This document shows positions 46,564 to 58,479 of a stretch of DNA of 64,000 nt, piece by piece. The notes under the pieces were generated by a model that was not told where the DNA came from, did no database searches, and was given only the letters and a program-made list of their open reading frames with translations. The stretch comes from Psilocybe azurescens (lineage: Eukaryota; Basidiomycota; Agaricomycetes; Agaricales; Agrocybaceae), in contig JAJIRX010000196.1 in assembly GCA_023853785.1 (NCBI GenBank), positions 1 to 64,000 of the forward strand. The letters run 5' to 3'. Positions within the stretch are counted from its first letter, which is position 1, and each line of letters opens with the position of its first letter. A program made the translations under genes and the position numbers.

Positions 46564-47588
46564 CTATGTATAGAATTTTCTGTTTTCATTCTTTCCGAAG
46601 AGATTTGTCCGGATTTCAGGTAGCATCTGGAAGGAGGGTTATATACAACGATGATAAATAAAAACAGGTCGTAGCAATTCACCTTATCTTCGAGAAGACG
46701 GAGTCGTTCTTCCATCGTATTATCTAGGGTGATTCGGCCTGTTCCACTTACTAGCTTCACGCCGCCTTGGCTCCTATTTTATGATATAGATAGAGAGGTT
46801 TGAATCGTCAGGGGAATGCAGGAATTTGCAGGGTCACTCACTCATCGTCTGAGATTGTGCCCTCAACCTCGAACGCGATGTTCCTCCCGCTGATCTCCTT
46901 ATACGCATTTGCAGCGCTCTCAGCGGCCTGCTTGACCGTGTCCACGTCCGACTTGCGAGAGTAGATGGTGACGTTGGGCTCGAGGATGTACAAGAACGAC
47001 TCGGTCAAGATGCCTTCCAGGAACTGCACGTATCCGTTCGTCTTGTACAGCGGTGTCGCGGGCTCGCGGACGGCGGCGAAGATCTGCTGCAGAATTTCCT
47101 CGCGTTTGTGCAGGAGCTTCAGTCGTGATTTGTTTGTGATCGTAGATTGGGCACTGTATTACGAAGGAGTCCGTGTCAACAGTGGTTTACAGTGTTGGAG
47201 GGATCGCGCGAGCGTGCGTACATTTTCTGTGCAACCTCTGCACCTTTACGCTTCTTCTCATATTGTGCATCGATAGCCTGCTGCTCTTGCTTCACTAATT
47301 TGGCCTGCACCGATAGAGCGTCCGTCAAACCCAAGAAATGCAGATCAGGCGAACTGCATATAGGCTCCGCGCGCACCTTTTCGATAGCGAACTCCTCATC
47401 TGCTTTGACCTTGATCTCACGGGCCTTCTCCAGCGCCTCCTGCTTGATGAACGCCACCTGTACACCAAGAAACCAAAACGTCATTGGTCTACAAACGGAG
47501 GACGAGACCTGTGCACCGTCATTCAATCCAGACTAACCATCTTGTTCATCTCGCTGAGCACTTCATCATCGTTAAGAGCGCGAGACAT
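46564..47588 (-). CDS. VMA4: V-type H+-ATPase subunit E
   Basis: Start MSRALNDDEVLSEMNKM (ATG 47588), then VAFIKQEALEKAREIKVKAD, AKLVKQEQQAIDAQYEKKRK, KSRLKLLHKREEILQQIF, YVQFLEGILTESFLYILE, GGVKLVSGTGRITLDNT and the tail KMLPEIRTNLFGKNENRKFY (stop 46564). The long N-terminal helix pairs with subunit G to form the peripheral stalk of the vacuolar proton pump. Length about 230 residues matches the family. About five short introns interrupt it (near 47530, 47380, 47220, 46790 and 46680). No defect seen. Confidence 0.95.
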
Positions 47589-48794
47589 GGCGAATGTATA
47601 ATGTCCTAGAAGAAGAAAACCGTGCTTGGGACTCGAGATAGGTGGAGGTTGGAAGGACTGAGGAAGGGGAGGCTTAATCTAGCTGCTCGCCTCGGAATTC
47701 GGGAGCTCCAATTGGCACTGCTTTGTTTGGATCTAACAAGGCAACATAGCAAACCCCTAGGGGTCGCAAAAGCTTGGCCGCGACTCTTTCCTTTCAACCT
47801 TCATCTTCTGACATATTCATTTGGTCATAACTGCTCTTTGGCTAGCGTTGTGTCAACCTCTGGTCAAACTCATGGCCATGATGTATCAAATACATCAACT
47901 GAATGACAAAAATAAATGTTATTGGTGATCTTTATGTACTAGTAGAGGTATCAGAAGCTGTCTACATCTGAACTAAATAAATCAATGAGATAATATACAA
48001 ATACCAAGAAGCAATATAACGTACTGTGCTCGATGCTGTGTGTGTTGGTATAAGTGGTGTGTGACTGGGTTGCGCCCTGGTGAGCATGGTTATGAGCCTA
48101 TGATTGTACAGAGGAGAGACAACAAAACCCAAGGCGTAAATAGGAAATTAACAGCACGTACATACTGAATCGATGCTTCCTTTCAGCGCTGGGTCCATCT
48201 CTCTCACACGCATTGACATCAGCTGGATAAAAATGAATTAATAAATATGTAGAAGTATGGGTCGATTTAATTGCACGTACTTGCGATATCGGCGAGATGC
48301 TGTGCAAGGCACCTCACAGTTTCTACAACCCTCCCCCCGGAATGGGGAGGGCGGGGAGTGTTTGTGGCTGTCGCTTTGTCCTATGTGGCGGGGTTGATTG
48401 CGGAAGGGCGAGTTTCTGATATCGACATGTAAGGGTTGGGGTTTTTGGAAGACTGCATGGTAGGCGCCATAAAAATGGAGAAGTGGAAGTGGAATAAAGA
48501 GAGAAGAGGTTTAGGGGAATGGCGAGAATTTTATAATTCAATGAGCGAGGTGATCGAGCGATGAAAAATTCTCGATCGAAAACGTCGAGAATATTCTATC
48601 CTACTGAAAGCAGGTCCAGTGAGCCATTGAGTATCGTGAAGAAAGAAATTATTGGTCGGGACAAACTTCTAGTAACAACCTAAAATCTCACATCCAAACA
48701 AACACTACAATCCAGCTAATATCTATTAAATAAACGGCTTTTATCACAGTACTCATGTCATTACCAATATCTACGCGTTTTAAGGAACAGTCGC
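47589..48794. other. Intergenic region with one doubtful small gene
   Basis: Apart from the weak candidate at 48050-48470 nothing is supported. The right part is the 3' side of the aldo-keto reductase gene. Confidence 0.4.
48050..48470 (-). CDS. Possible small spliced gene, unknown
   Basis: Not recognised. From ATG 48470 the frame reads MAPTMQSSKNPNPYMSI, meets one TAG near 48382, continues RVVETVRCLAQHLADIA, and could splice (GT near 48283, AG near 48229) to SMRVREMDPALKGSIDS and a His/Thr-rich end. The splice signals are plausible, but the internal stop and the lack of a family match make this doubtful. Confidence 0.25.
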
Positions 48795-50390
48795 TTATGC
48801 ATACTTAGGGTGATAAGACTCCCACCCAAGCTGTTCAAGTGTCCATCCGAGGACATGTCCCGTCTCAGGATCGGGCCCGACAGAAATGCGTTGACCACGG
48901 TCCAAGTCCCACACTTTGGCAAGGTCCTCTTCCGAAAGAATTGGAATCTATGAAGAGTGTTCCGTGTAAGTTCGATAAATCTTATACTTGCTGTAGGATG
49001 AAAACACCGCACGCTGAGATTCTCCTTCTGCCTCTTGTTATTCTTGCTCGTTGGGACTACGACACTTTGGCGCGAGATATGCCAGGCGAGAATGATTTGA
49101 GTAGGAGTGACTTTGTATTTCTCGGCTAGGCTGACAATGAGGGGTCGCTTCGGACGCCATCGTATCCTCAACATGGGCGCTTAAATTAGATCAACGGACA
49201 GACGGAGCCACTCATGCGCTTACCACTCGGAGTGTATGCCATTAGAGTAATACCCTTTCTGTTACAGTAATCGCGGAGCCCGTTCTGTGCCAGATAAGGA
49301 TGCAATCTTGTAGCCAAAAAGGGAAAGTCAGACCCAAGTCATCGTCAAGCAGGTAACAACTGCATGCTGGCTCGTACTCGATTTGACTTACTGCTGGCAT
49401 AATTTTTGCCGTAGTAGAAAGCTTTTCTAGTCTAGAAATAATAATCACAAATGAAGATGGACACTCTTATATAATAATCTCGACACTTACGTTTTGACTG
49501 AGAAATTGCTGACACCGATCGCCTTCACCTTTCCGGTGTCTAGGAGCTTCTCCATATGTGCCCAGCTATCATTGAACGTTACATTTGTCGCTAATTTGAT
49601 GGTGCCATCTGGGTTCTTAGGGCGAGTGTTGTTCACTGAGAAGTGAATAGGGTAGTATCTGAGATACCACGTATTGACTTTACAGAAAGATGAACTGACC
49701 ATCGTGTGCAACAGCTGGAGGGGCATGTAACAGATACTATTTCAGACCTTAAATTAGCCCAGTGTATAACGTGCGGAAGTGGATCGTCATACCAAATCAA
49801 TGTATCCTGTGTCCAAGTTTGCGAGACTTTCTTCGAAGGATTCGCGAACGCGGTGGTGATGGTTCCAACTACCGTCGAACAATGGGAAGAGAGGAGATTA
49901 ATAACGTAGGTTCATGGACATGAGCCATTATTCGAGATTCACGCGAGTTTGGTAGTAATGAAGAGCTCTTCACGAGGGATATTGGACTCTTTGATTGCTT
50001 CTCCAACTACTTTCTCCGTTCCTGATTAGATATAACGAGATATGGCAGCAATTAATGTTAATAGCATTGAAGTATAAGTACAGCGTTAAAATCGGCGTAC
50101 TTACCATATACCCAAGCAGTATCGATATGGCGGAATCCATTCTGTAAACATTTCGTTTGTCAATCTTCGTTGTAAAGTCGTCGGCGAGAGAGAGACGACG
50201 CGCTTGTAGTGCACTGAGAATCCATCCTTTTACAGCACCTTGAGCGTCTTTGGGAGCATATGAGCCAGTAGCTGAAAATTATATTCCTGTTAGTAAAGCG
50301 TCGAAACATTGAGATGTCCTCTCCAAGGCACCCACCCAGAAGAGGGACCTTCAAACCATTATTGAGTCGGATTTTCATATTTGCATCCAT
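48795..50390 (-). CDS. Aldo-keto reductase (AKR)
   Basis: Starts MDANMKIRLNNGLKVPLLG (50390). Pieces across about eight introns are GSYAPKDAQGAVKGWILSAL, RHIDTAWVYGTEKVVGEAI (containing the catalytic Asp and Tyr), SNIPREELFITTKL (Lys), RVRESFEESLANLDTGYIDL, LLHAPP (the His position), SWAHMEKLLDTGKVKAIGVS and NFSVKTLEKL (NADPH side), PAVSQIEYEP, VTPTQIILAWHISRQSVVVP then TSKNNKRQKEN (coenzyme loop), and a C-terminus DPETGHVLGWTLEQLGWESY (stop 48795). The Asp-Tyr-Lys-His tetrad is present. Such enzymes reduce aldehydes or ketones with NADPH; resemblance is to Gcy1/D-galacturonate reductase-like AKRs, but the substrate is unassigned. The exon edge near 50205 could not be placed cleanly. Confidence 0.88.
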
Positions 50391-50743
50391 GCGTGATAGT
50401 TGAGATTTTTCACAATATTAAGAACTGTTGAGCACAAGATGGTTGCAGAGATAGAATATCTGTAATCTCGCCACCTTCTGCATTTAAGAAGATCGCCACT
50501 TTGGTGGCCCATCAGCAGTCTGTCTGTTGATCTTCCATGACTGTAACTCCTCATCACCTGAAATTTAAGACTTACTCATATATTTAACAGCTTTATAATA
50601 ACATAACATGCTTACCTGAAAGCTGGAAAGCTTATGTATGTACATTATGAAGCAATCTTTTGTCGCAAAGTCAGCAACAAGTCCGAAGCAACCGAGGGAG
50701 CGCTAGATTTTAGACGAACATGTGTGACAGGAGTAACTTATCG

Positions 50744-51098
50744 TGACTGCTAGAGTATCGATAGTGTCATCCTGGCACACGGAAATAGAGGAATAGAATG
50801 AAGCTGAGCACTCGATAGACATGTGTAAGTGTTCGTTGTTCACTGGGGGAAATTGGTATCTACTACAGCCTGTATTTATACTGTAAGGAAGAGGTCTAGA
50901 ACTAAGTACAAAGGGTTTGTGGCTAAGGAGAATAAATAAGGTATCTAAGGGAGTGTTTCAGGGATAATGGACAAGGGAAGAAAAAAGGGACGAAGTCGTG
51001 TATCAGTCGACGGAATGGAATGTAGTCGAAATGTGAAGATAAGATAAAACGATAGATAATCATTGATCAAAGAATGAGGAAAATACCGGATCGTCACA
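50744..51098. repeat. LTR-like direct repeat, left copy (~355 bp)
   Basis: Runs from TGACTGCTAGAGTATCGATA to CCGGATCGTCACA and matches 55028-55373 over its full length with scattered differences. Ends are TG...CA. On the minus strand it starts TGTGACGATCCGG, as many fungal LTRs do. No tract or primer site beside it supports a complete LTR retrotransposon. Confidence 0.85.
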
Positions 51099-51732
51099 AC
51101 ATGTGACCGTGGCAAAGTTTGAATACAGGACTTCACGTTTCGACCGTTCGAACCCCTCCCTTCTTCATGTTTCGACGTCAGCGAACAGGCACCTGTAATG
51201 GAAAATCAAGACTCAATGAACTCACAGCTCTCAAATGAGCTGATCATCGACTCTATAAGATACCCTTTATTAGTTCGTGATGCCTGATTTAATTGATCAG
51301 TTGCTTAACCTTACCCTTCAAGTCAGATAGCTACAGACGACTTTCTCACCACCCATGAAACAGATTCTCTGCCTAAGTCCCACAGAGTTCCATAAAGTTG
51401 AAGAATTCGGCTCTTTTCTGGCTCTTGCACCTAGACAACAAATTTAACAGCTGAAGTCGATATACAAACGCGCTTTCATATAGCCTGCCTTAATTTCTTA
51501 TGCGCTGCCTCAGACTTGGGAAAAAGGCATGGAGGGAAGATTTATATGTTAACGAATCTTGCTTTACGCTGCATCCCAGCCTGCATCCTGCCGGACGAGG
51601 CCTTGATATATATGGTAAGAACTATACATCGAATGCTCGATCACCCCGCCCGGTGCGCAGGTATAAAATGCATAATACATCCCTTCTCTTTCTCTCTTTA
51701 ATACCACATCACTAAAACCCTCAACACCTGTT
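51099..51732. other. Upstream region of the unrecognised gene
   Basis: No gene seen. Ends in a pyrimidine-rich stretch (51685-51730) just before the start codon, as in basidiomycete promoters. Confidence 0.4.
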
Positions 51733-54229
51733 ATGGAATCCCGCAAAGACCCCAAGCCTCGTTTTCCTAGACTATTATCACGTCCTTTCAAACATTCTTC
51801 TGGCGTGAAACTAAAGGACATCGCCACTCCTTCCTCGAAGCATATGGAGGACATCGCCTGGGACAAAAATTCCCCGCCTTTGAGAAAACCTACAAAGCAT
51901 ATAGAGAACATCGCTCGCGACCAAAGTCTTCCGCCTTTAAAAAAACAAGGGCGCAAAGGATGTAAGCATGCCCACTACCCAATACATGTATCAGATTGTT
52001 AATTATCTTTACACCAAGCAGTCCTGAAACTTCTGTCCAAGGTGATCCCTTGTGCCACAAGCAAGGGCCACGCCCTCGAGCTGGATCAGCAAAACACGGA
52101 CGGAGTACAGGATGCATCCTATGATGGCCGAAGTAACCATGCAGATATCTCACCAATCTTCAACAATTACCAGCCTTGCCCTATCCAAACTAGCAACCAC
52201 CCAGTCTCTTTTGACGATTCCACGAGGGTATCCGTCCCACGCAGGCTGCCTTCCACGGGGAAATTTCATCCCAGTTCTTCTCCTGTCTTTGCTCCGAGCG
52301 ATGAGCAGTACTGGATCTCGCCTAGGCGCTCACCAGCACAGTCCAGAGGAGATCGCACCCCGCCTAGTTTCACCAGTGTTGGGCGATCACCGCCTGCATC
52401 TGTGTCTCGGGTGGCGCATCTTCCCATGATGCGCATGAGGTTGACAACCTTTCTGTCGTCGAAGACGTCGCTGGGAATTCTTCGATCAGTGGGGGTGTCC
52501 CCGAGGACAGTGGGTCGGTGAACACAGGTGACAAATTTTCCCATGAGGAGGAAACACCCACCACAAAGTTGTCGTGGACACGGATACTGGCAGCGATGAA
52601 GGAGAATCTTAGTGACGACCCCACCTCTTTGCCAGCAGACCAACTGAGGTCCATATTATCGGCCGCTGGACTGGCCTTGCTGGAGAAGGAACCGGCTGTG
52701 GAGGAGATGTCGTTATTCCAGTTAAACCAAGTCGTCACTAGCCGCGATGAACGGGATGCTCAGATGGTAATGGACTGGTCGGTTATTCATCCGGAAGCGT
52801 TGGGTTTCTTGTCTGCCTTTCCCGCCCTGACGCGTCTGGTAGATTTCGACCCTCAGAACAATGAGCTGGGTATGTCGTCTCGTTTCTTCTTGCTTTACCC
52901 CTTCTCATTATTTTATTCTGTGTACAGTCAATCCAATATCGTTTCGATCCACCTCTGGTTAGTTTTCTTCTTATTCCCTTTTCAGCACATCGTGATAAAT
53001 TTAGGCGACATGGTCATCGAAGACAACGCTGCGCGTGTTGAACAGGCGGCTGATTCTGTGGACTCTTTGTCTGTTTATTCGCAACAGACATCACCTAGTC
53101 ACAGCTCCGAGCTGGTTCCCCAGCTTATGTTCACTCTGCCGACCGAGTCGGATCTCACCCGGGAACATGTTGGAGAGGAGGAGATTCCCGCTCCAGAGCT
53201 TTTGAACACCACCTGGGTGGCTACGCCCAAGCCTGTCATGCGCCAGCGTCGTGTCTATTCGGCGACGCCCGCTAAGCGCCGGGGCGTCTCAAGGCTTCGG
53301 AAGGTGGCCTCCGCCCCTGATCTCCAGCTCGTTGCTGCTGGATCGGGCTTCGACGACAGCGACGACGAGGGTACCATCGCTACTTCCCGCGATGTTTCCG
53401 GTGGTGTGTCAGTTGGTCGGATGTCTTTCTCCTCTTTGGGCTCTTCTTCTGTGGGAATCGATGATGCCTCCACCTCAACTCTTGTGCCGGATGAGGAACG
53501 CAGGCAATCTGGCAAGTTTATTTATCTTTTTCCTACTCTGACTTCACTAACGTCGTGTAATCCCTAGACCATGACGTCGGCCATCACTGCTCTCCTCAGA
53601 TCATGCTCGGATCGAGCCTCATGGCCGATACTTCCCTAGGTTCCTTTTCCTCCAACCGCGGCCGTGTCTCTTCCGTCTTGGGTGCTCGCGCTGGATTCGA
53701 CGACTTTGATTCTGCCGCTTCTGTTTCTGTTCCTGGGTCTGTTTTTGTCTCTCATCCTGCCGACGACGATTCTGCTTCTGTCTCCGGTTTTGTTTCTGCT
53801 CCTTCGTCTCCTCTCCCTGACGGCCACTTTGTCTCCTCTCCCGATTCTCGTGTCTATGGATTTATCGACGAGGCTCAGGGCCGTGATCTCCCTGTTGGCG
53901 AGATATACGGACCTCTCGACATGGCGAGCCTTCGTTCGCAGATGAACAAGGTCGAGGAGATCATTATCGCCAATAAAAGGGCCAGTGTCTCTGCTCCCGG
54001 AACGCCCGTTGTGAAGCCCGGTCCCAAGGATCCTCGTGATTCTAAAGCTAGACGCCGGGGCAGCATGGGATACAAACCTCGCCCTATCTCTGGTATCAGG
54101 CCCTTGATGCTACCGATGCGGGTTGCCCTTCGAAATATCGACGATGACGGCTCGAGCAAGACGGTTACACACCCTCCAGGCACTGTTGCTCCTGCGGACG
54201 CCTCTGCCAGGAACATCGTTCCTTTCTAG
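51733..54229 (+). CDS. Unrecognised multi-exon gene inside repeat-flanked segment
   Basis: Not recognised. Exon 1 (51733-51961, MESRKDPKPRFPRLLSRPF) contains repeated short units (KLKDIATPSSKHMEDIAW, KHIENIARDQSLPPL). Exon 2 from 52022 continues in frame (LKLLSKVIPCATSKGHALEL). A frame change near 52412 (one missing base would fix it) leads to TKLSWTRILAAMKENLSDD, RSILSAAGLALLEKEP and the best-looking conserved core ERDAQMVMDWSVIHPEALGF then TRLVDFDPQNNELG (about 52750-52875). After introns at about 52869-53005 (GT-AG) and 53512-53567 (GC-AG) come acidic Ser-rich regions and SLRSQMNKVEEIIIANKRAS, a short coiled coil, ending NIVPF (stop 54227-54229). No enzyme motif, signal peptide or membrane helix is evident. 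A degraded inverted copy of its core is at 58959-59612. Confidence 0.6.
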
Positions 54230-54254
54230 GTGCTCTTTCTCTTTTTCAAAAAAA

Positions 54255-54370
54255 AAATCAGAATCCCCGAAGACCATTGACTGTGACTTGACCCTCTCGC
54301 CAAAACTTTTGCAGGCTCTCGTCAGCAATCACTTCGCTTGACAAAAACACTATAAATTCTGGAGACCCAA
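54255..54370 (+). repeat. Direct repeat downstream of the unrecognised gene, copy 1
   Basis: Shares CAGAA.CCCCGAAGACCA, CAATCACTTCGCTTGACAAAAACAC and GGAGACC with the copy at 54669-54785. Confidence 0.75.
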
Positions 54371-54668
54371 AATCCACATATCTCTGGTCTCTCTCTTCTC
54401 CCGTCGCTGGCCATATACTGTCTGTTGGATCCTCTTTTCTTCTGTCGTGGGCGATTTGTCATGTGCTTCAATTGAAATTATTGCCTATCTTGCTTCTGAT
54501 TTTTTATCTTTTTCATCTACCCCTTCCGTGCATTGTATGGGCTTTTATTTTATTTTGTCTGTTTCGCGTCAGCTTCTTTTCGTCTTATTTCCGCCTTGGG
54601 CCTCGACCGACACTTTCTGTTGGTTCCTAGCTCCCGCTGCCTTTCTCGCTTCTACTTTCTCAAACCAT

Positions 54669-54785
54669 CAGAACCCCCGAAGACCACTGATCTATGATTC
54701 GCCGCCAGTCATCAACTCTCTACTTCGAATCAGCAGTCACTTCGCTTGACAAAAACACCAAATAACTTGGAGACCTGGACTCAGC
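54669..54785 (+). repeat. Direct repeat downstream of the unrecognised gene, copy 2
   Basis: See 54255-54370; the copies are about 410 bp apart. Confidence 0.75.
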
Positions 54786-55027
54786 CGCCATCGCCCCCTT
54801 CTGGTCTCGCGTGTCGTCCTATTCCATCAAACCCTCAGAAGTTCCGTCTCATTTTTCTTCGCTTAACTCTAGGACATCACCATCTCATTATATCTATCTA
54901 TCTACAGTACTATTTGTATATCACACATTTCTACGATATCATCAATTGACTTTCCATCGAAATAAAGTCCTTCGGCTTCAGCTTCATTGACTCCGTCAGT
55001 CAGATATTGTGTATATCGTGACTATCG

Positions 55028-55373
55028 TGACTGCTAGAGTATCGATAGTGTCGTCCTGGCACACGGAAAGGGATTTGTAGAATGAAGCTTGAGCACTTGA
55101 AAGACAGGTATAAGTGTTCGTTGTTCACTGGGGGCCTTGTAGCTACTACACGGGCTGTATTTATACTGTAAAGGAGGGGTCTAGAACTAGGTAAAAGGGT
55201 TTGTGGCTAAAGAGAATAAATAAGGTATCTAAGGAAAGGTTTCAGGGATAAGGGGCAAGGGATGCAAAGGGACGAAGTCGTGTATCAGTCGACGGAATAT
55301 AATGAAGTTGAAATGTGAAGATAAGATAAAACGAAAGATAATCAATGAGGGAGGAAAATACCGGATCGTCACA
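55028..55373. repeat. LTR-like direct repeat, right copy (~346 bp)
   Basis: Full-length match to 50744-51098 in the same orientation, preceded by an extra tandem ATCGTGACT. The 5 bp flanking the outer ends of the two copies (TATCG / GATAT) do not match, so a shared target duplication is not seen. Confidence 0.85.
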
Positions 55374-56032
55374 GATATCTACCATGTCAACTACGTTCAA
55401 GTTGATTCATTCGAGGCTGTTGCTATTCGGTAAACGGTATATTGAAGACATAGCACAGTACTCGGCGTTCCTTTCACAAAACATTCACAACTCTTGCATT
55501 CGTTTCGATATTCAGGTCTTTCCTCAATATAACAATGCGGAAGAGAGCGACATAACCCCAGAGTCACATCCTAAATGCTGCGTATATCAGACTTATGACA
55601 GAGGCCTGCCAACAACAATTCGAGACCCAGTCGACGGGATGTTCGCAGACAAATATAGAGAATGAGCCTTTTAGATACTCTGTTCGGCCAATTTCAACAC
55701 TCCTTGATGAGAAAGATGACCATTCTTGCAAAAATGAGATCGTCGATGCAACAGCTTTGCCGAAGGAAAATAGAAACAAACAAGGCTACACGAGCCTCTG
55801 ACCAAGTACTATCGTTTTTATAGGTCGATAAAAGCAGCCGTTTAAGATGTGCGAGATATCAAGTTGAGGTTTGGAAGAATGTAGGCCTTGTAGTGGGACG
55901 GTTGGTCGTTGGACCCTGGAAGAAATGAGCAGACGAGTGCAGTCATGTCCTTGCGATGAACATCGGCATTTGCCGAAAACTCAAATTTCTTGCTTCATCA
56001 CGTCGACGTCGATTACCAGCTTGGATAGCAAA

Positions 56033-58479
56033 ATGGCACAACAGCGACTAGCTCTCTGGAACGCCGAGGAAGACCTTGAAGAAGATGTTGACATGACAAT
56101 AGCTCTCGACGGCTATAGCCAAAATGTTCAATATGAGGACTGTAAGCGCAGTTTAGGTCTATTAAAGCTATCAAAATCCTCATGCTTTCATCGGCCTTGC
56201 AGCGCATATCCACCAACCCCAGATCGACGAGTCGACCCTTCTCGCCATGCAACAGCATATGGCTCAACAAGCTGCTTTCCAGCAGATCCCTGACGTTGTC
56301 AAAAGTGTTCGTCTCATATCAAGAATTGCTTGGATTTATGTCTCATCATGCGCCCTGTAGTTCATCGTCCATTTCCACCAAGCTGTGCTCGACAACAACC
56401 TTGCTGAGATCACCGTTGCATACGAGAGTGGCTGGAATAAATACACTGAGAAGTTCTACTCCAAGACGGAATGGCCGGAAGCAGAGTTAATTGCTCCTCT
56501 AGTTAACGATGGTTCGTCTGTTTTCTTACACCTCAATGTTCGACTGATTCACAGTTACCGATAGACCCAATCTTCCTTATCCTTTACCGTGAACTCTACT
56601 ACCGTCATGTCTATTCCCGTCTCCAACCCAACATCGACGATCGTTTCCACTCTTACGAGAACAGTTGCGAGTTGTTCAACTACCTCCTCAGTAAGCACAA
56701 TTTTTCGCAAAGACAACCGTACAATCATATTCACAAGAAGAATAGACTCTGATGGACCCGTTGAGCTTGAACTTCCTGAACAATGGCTCTGGGACATCAT
56801 CGATGAATTTATCTACCAATACCAAGTTTTCTGCACGTGGCGGTCAAAAGTTACTTCCAAAACACCAGACGAGTTGATGATGTTGGCAGATGGTGGTCCA
56901 GTGAGTAGCACAAAACCTACCATCCGTAATCGATAGTCTCACGCACATCCAGGTCTGGAGCTCTTACAGCGTTCTCAACGTCTTGTACTCCTTGATGCAA
57001 AAATCAAGAGTGAATGAATATATTGCTGCTCAGAGAGAAGGCAAATCGGCCGAGGAGATTGCGTGCGTGATATTTACTTGTTCTTTGACTTGCACATTAA
57101 CTTTTTCATGCAGTGAAATTGTTGGCGAATACGGACAGCGCCCTCTCTATCGTATGCTCGGATACTTCAGTATTATCGGATTGCTCCGTGTGCATGTTCA
57201 CCTCGGTGATTTCACCCTCGGCTTGAAAGTTATGGAGAATGTGGAACTTAACCAAAAGGTCTGCACCGCTTGGACTTCAAAGCGAGTTACTTGTGCTAAC
57301 CTTTATCTAGACCCCATTCACAAGGGTGACTGCTTGCCACGTTGCTACGTACTACTATGTTGGTTTCTGCTATATCATGCTTCGCCGCTACCCGGATGCC
57401 ATCCGCACATTCGTGACTGTGCTCAACTTTATCATGAGGATGCGACAATACCACACCCGCAGTTATCAATACGATCAGGTATAGTCTGGCCCTCTTAAGT
57501 GGAAGGTTTGACGCATCTGACGCTCCAATTTTGCAGATCAACAAAACTGCGGACAGAATGTATGCGCTCTTTGCTATGTGTCATGCACTTTCGCCAAGCA
57601 GACTCGACGATAACATCGCCAACATCGCAAAAGAACGGTACGGAGAGCAATACGCCAAAATGGCACGCGGCGGGTAAGCCTTTATATCTGCATCTTCCTT
57701 TTCAACCCGTCCGATAACTCATCTTTACTCGATGCAGTCCTGACGCCCTTGCCGCATTCGAAGAACTCTTCATTTACGCCTGCCCCAAATTTATCATCGC
57801 CAACCCCCTCCTTACGATGACCCAGCGGCCATCAACGCCCTCATTTCCACTAGCGCTGACGCCGAGTCGCCCACACAGTCCTTGCCACAGACCGACTCCA
57901 GTCACCGCCACCTGGATCTATTTCTGGCCGACGTTGCCGCCCAGCTTCCCGTGCCCACTTTGAGAAGTTTCCTCAAGCTATACACGAGCCTCGGCGCGAA
58001 GAAGCTTGCCAACTTCCTAGATGCTGATGAGGAGGAGTTGGTGCAGGAAATGATGGTGCTGAAGCAGGCAAGCAGGAGCATCAGCCGCGTTACGGGCAGT
58101 GAGGGCAGCAGCCTCCTTGATGGCCAGATGATCACGACCAGCGATCTCAACTTCGTCATTGACGAGGTACGTCCTGTTACATTCTTTTGTTATTCTTTTC
58201 GCACATAACATTTACTGATCGAATGTTCCACTGCGATAACAGAACATGGTTCACATCGCTGAGTCAACGATTGGCAGGAGATACGCAGGCTGGTTCATCA
58301 AAAACACCGAGCGCACACAGAAGATTCTCGACGACCTCAAAAACATGCCTCTCCCCGTCGCCTCGAAGACTACCGGACCGGCGTCAGGTTCTAATCCTCA
58401 GCCCGCTGATGGTGCAGGCCAAAACAGGCCAGCAAGGTCCGGCCAGAAGGTGGCTTGGGGTGGTGTAAAAGCCGCGTGA
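56033..58479 (+). CDS. EIF3L: Translation initiation factor eIF3 subunit L
   Basis: Starts [18 protein letters not shown] (56033). Exons in order carry [161 protein letters not shown] and the PCI-domain tail ending [10 protein letters not shown] (stop 58477). eIF3l is part of the eIF3 octamer that organises the 43S pre-initiation complex. About eight introns. The frame breaks at [16 protein letters not shown]5 at 57804-57808 where C6 would keep the conserved reading. As this is normally a conserved single-copy gene, the break is probably a base-call error. Confidence 0.93.

Larger units (their letters stand above)
54371..56032. other. Region between the unrecognised gene and eIF3 subunit L
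   Basis: Holds the second direct repeat and the right LTR-like repeat. The open frame from 55387 (about 90 residues, MSTTFKLIHSRLLLFGKRY) has no recognisable feature. No gene is supported. Confidence 0.4.

Noticed and set aside
50744..55373. Calling the repeat pair a standard LTR retrotransposon
   Set aside because: No gag, protease, RT or integrase inside, no purine tract or primer site next to the repeats, and the flanking 5-mers do not match.
55387..55665. Open frame of about 90 residues after the right LTR-like repeat
   Set aside because: Starts at the repeat edge and has no recognisable feature; kept as non-coding.
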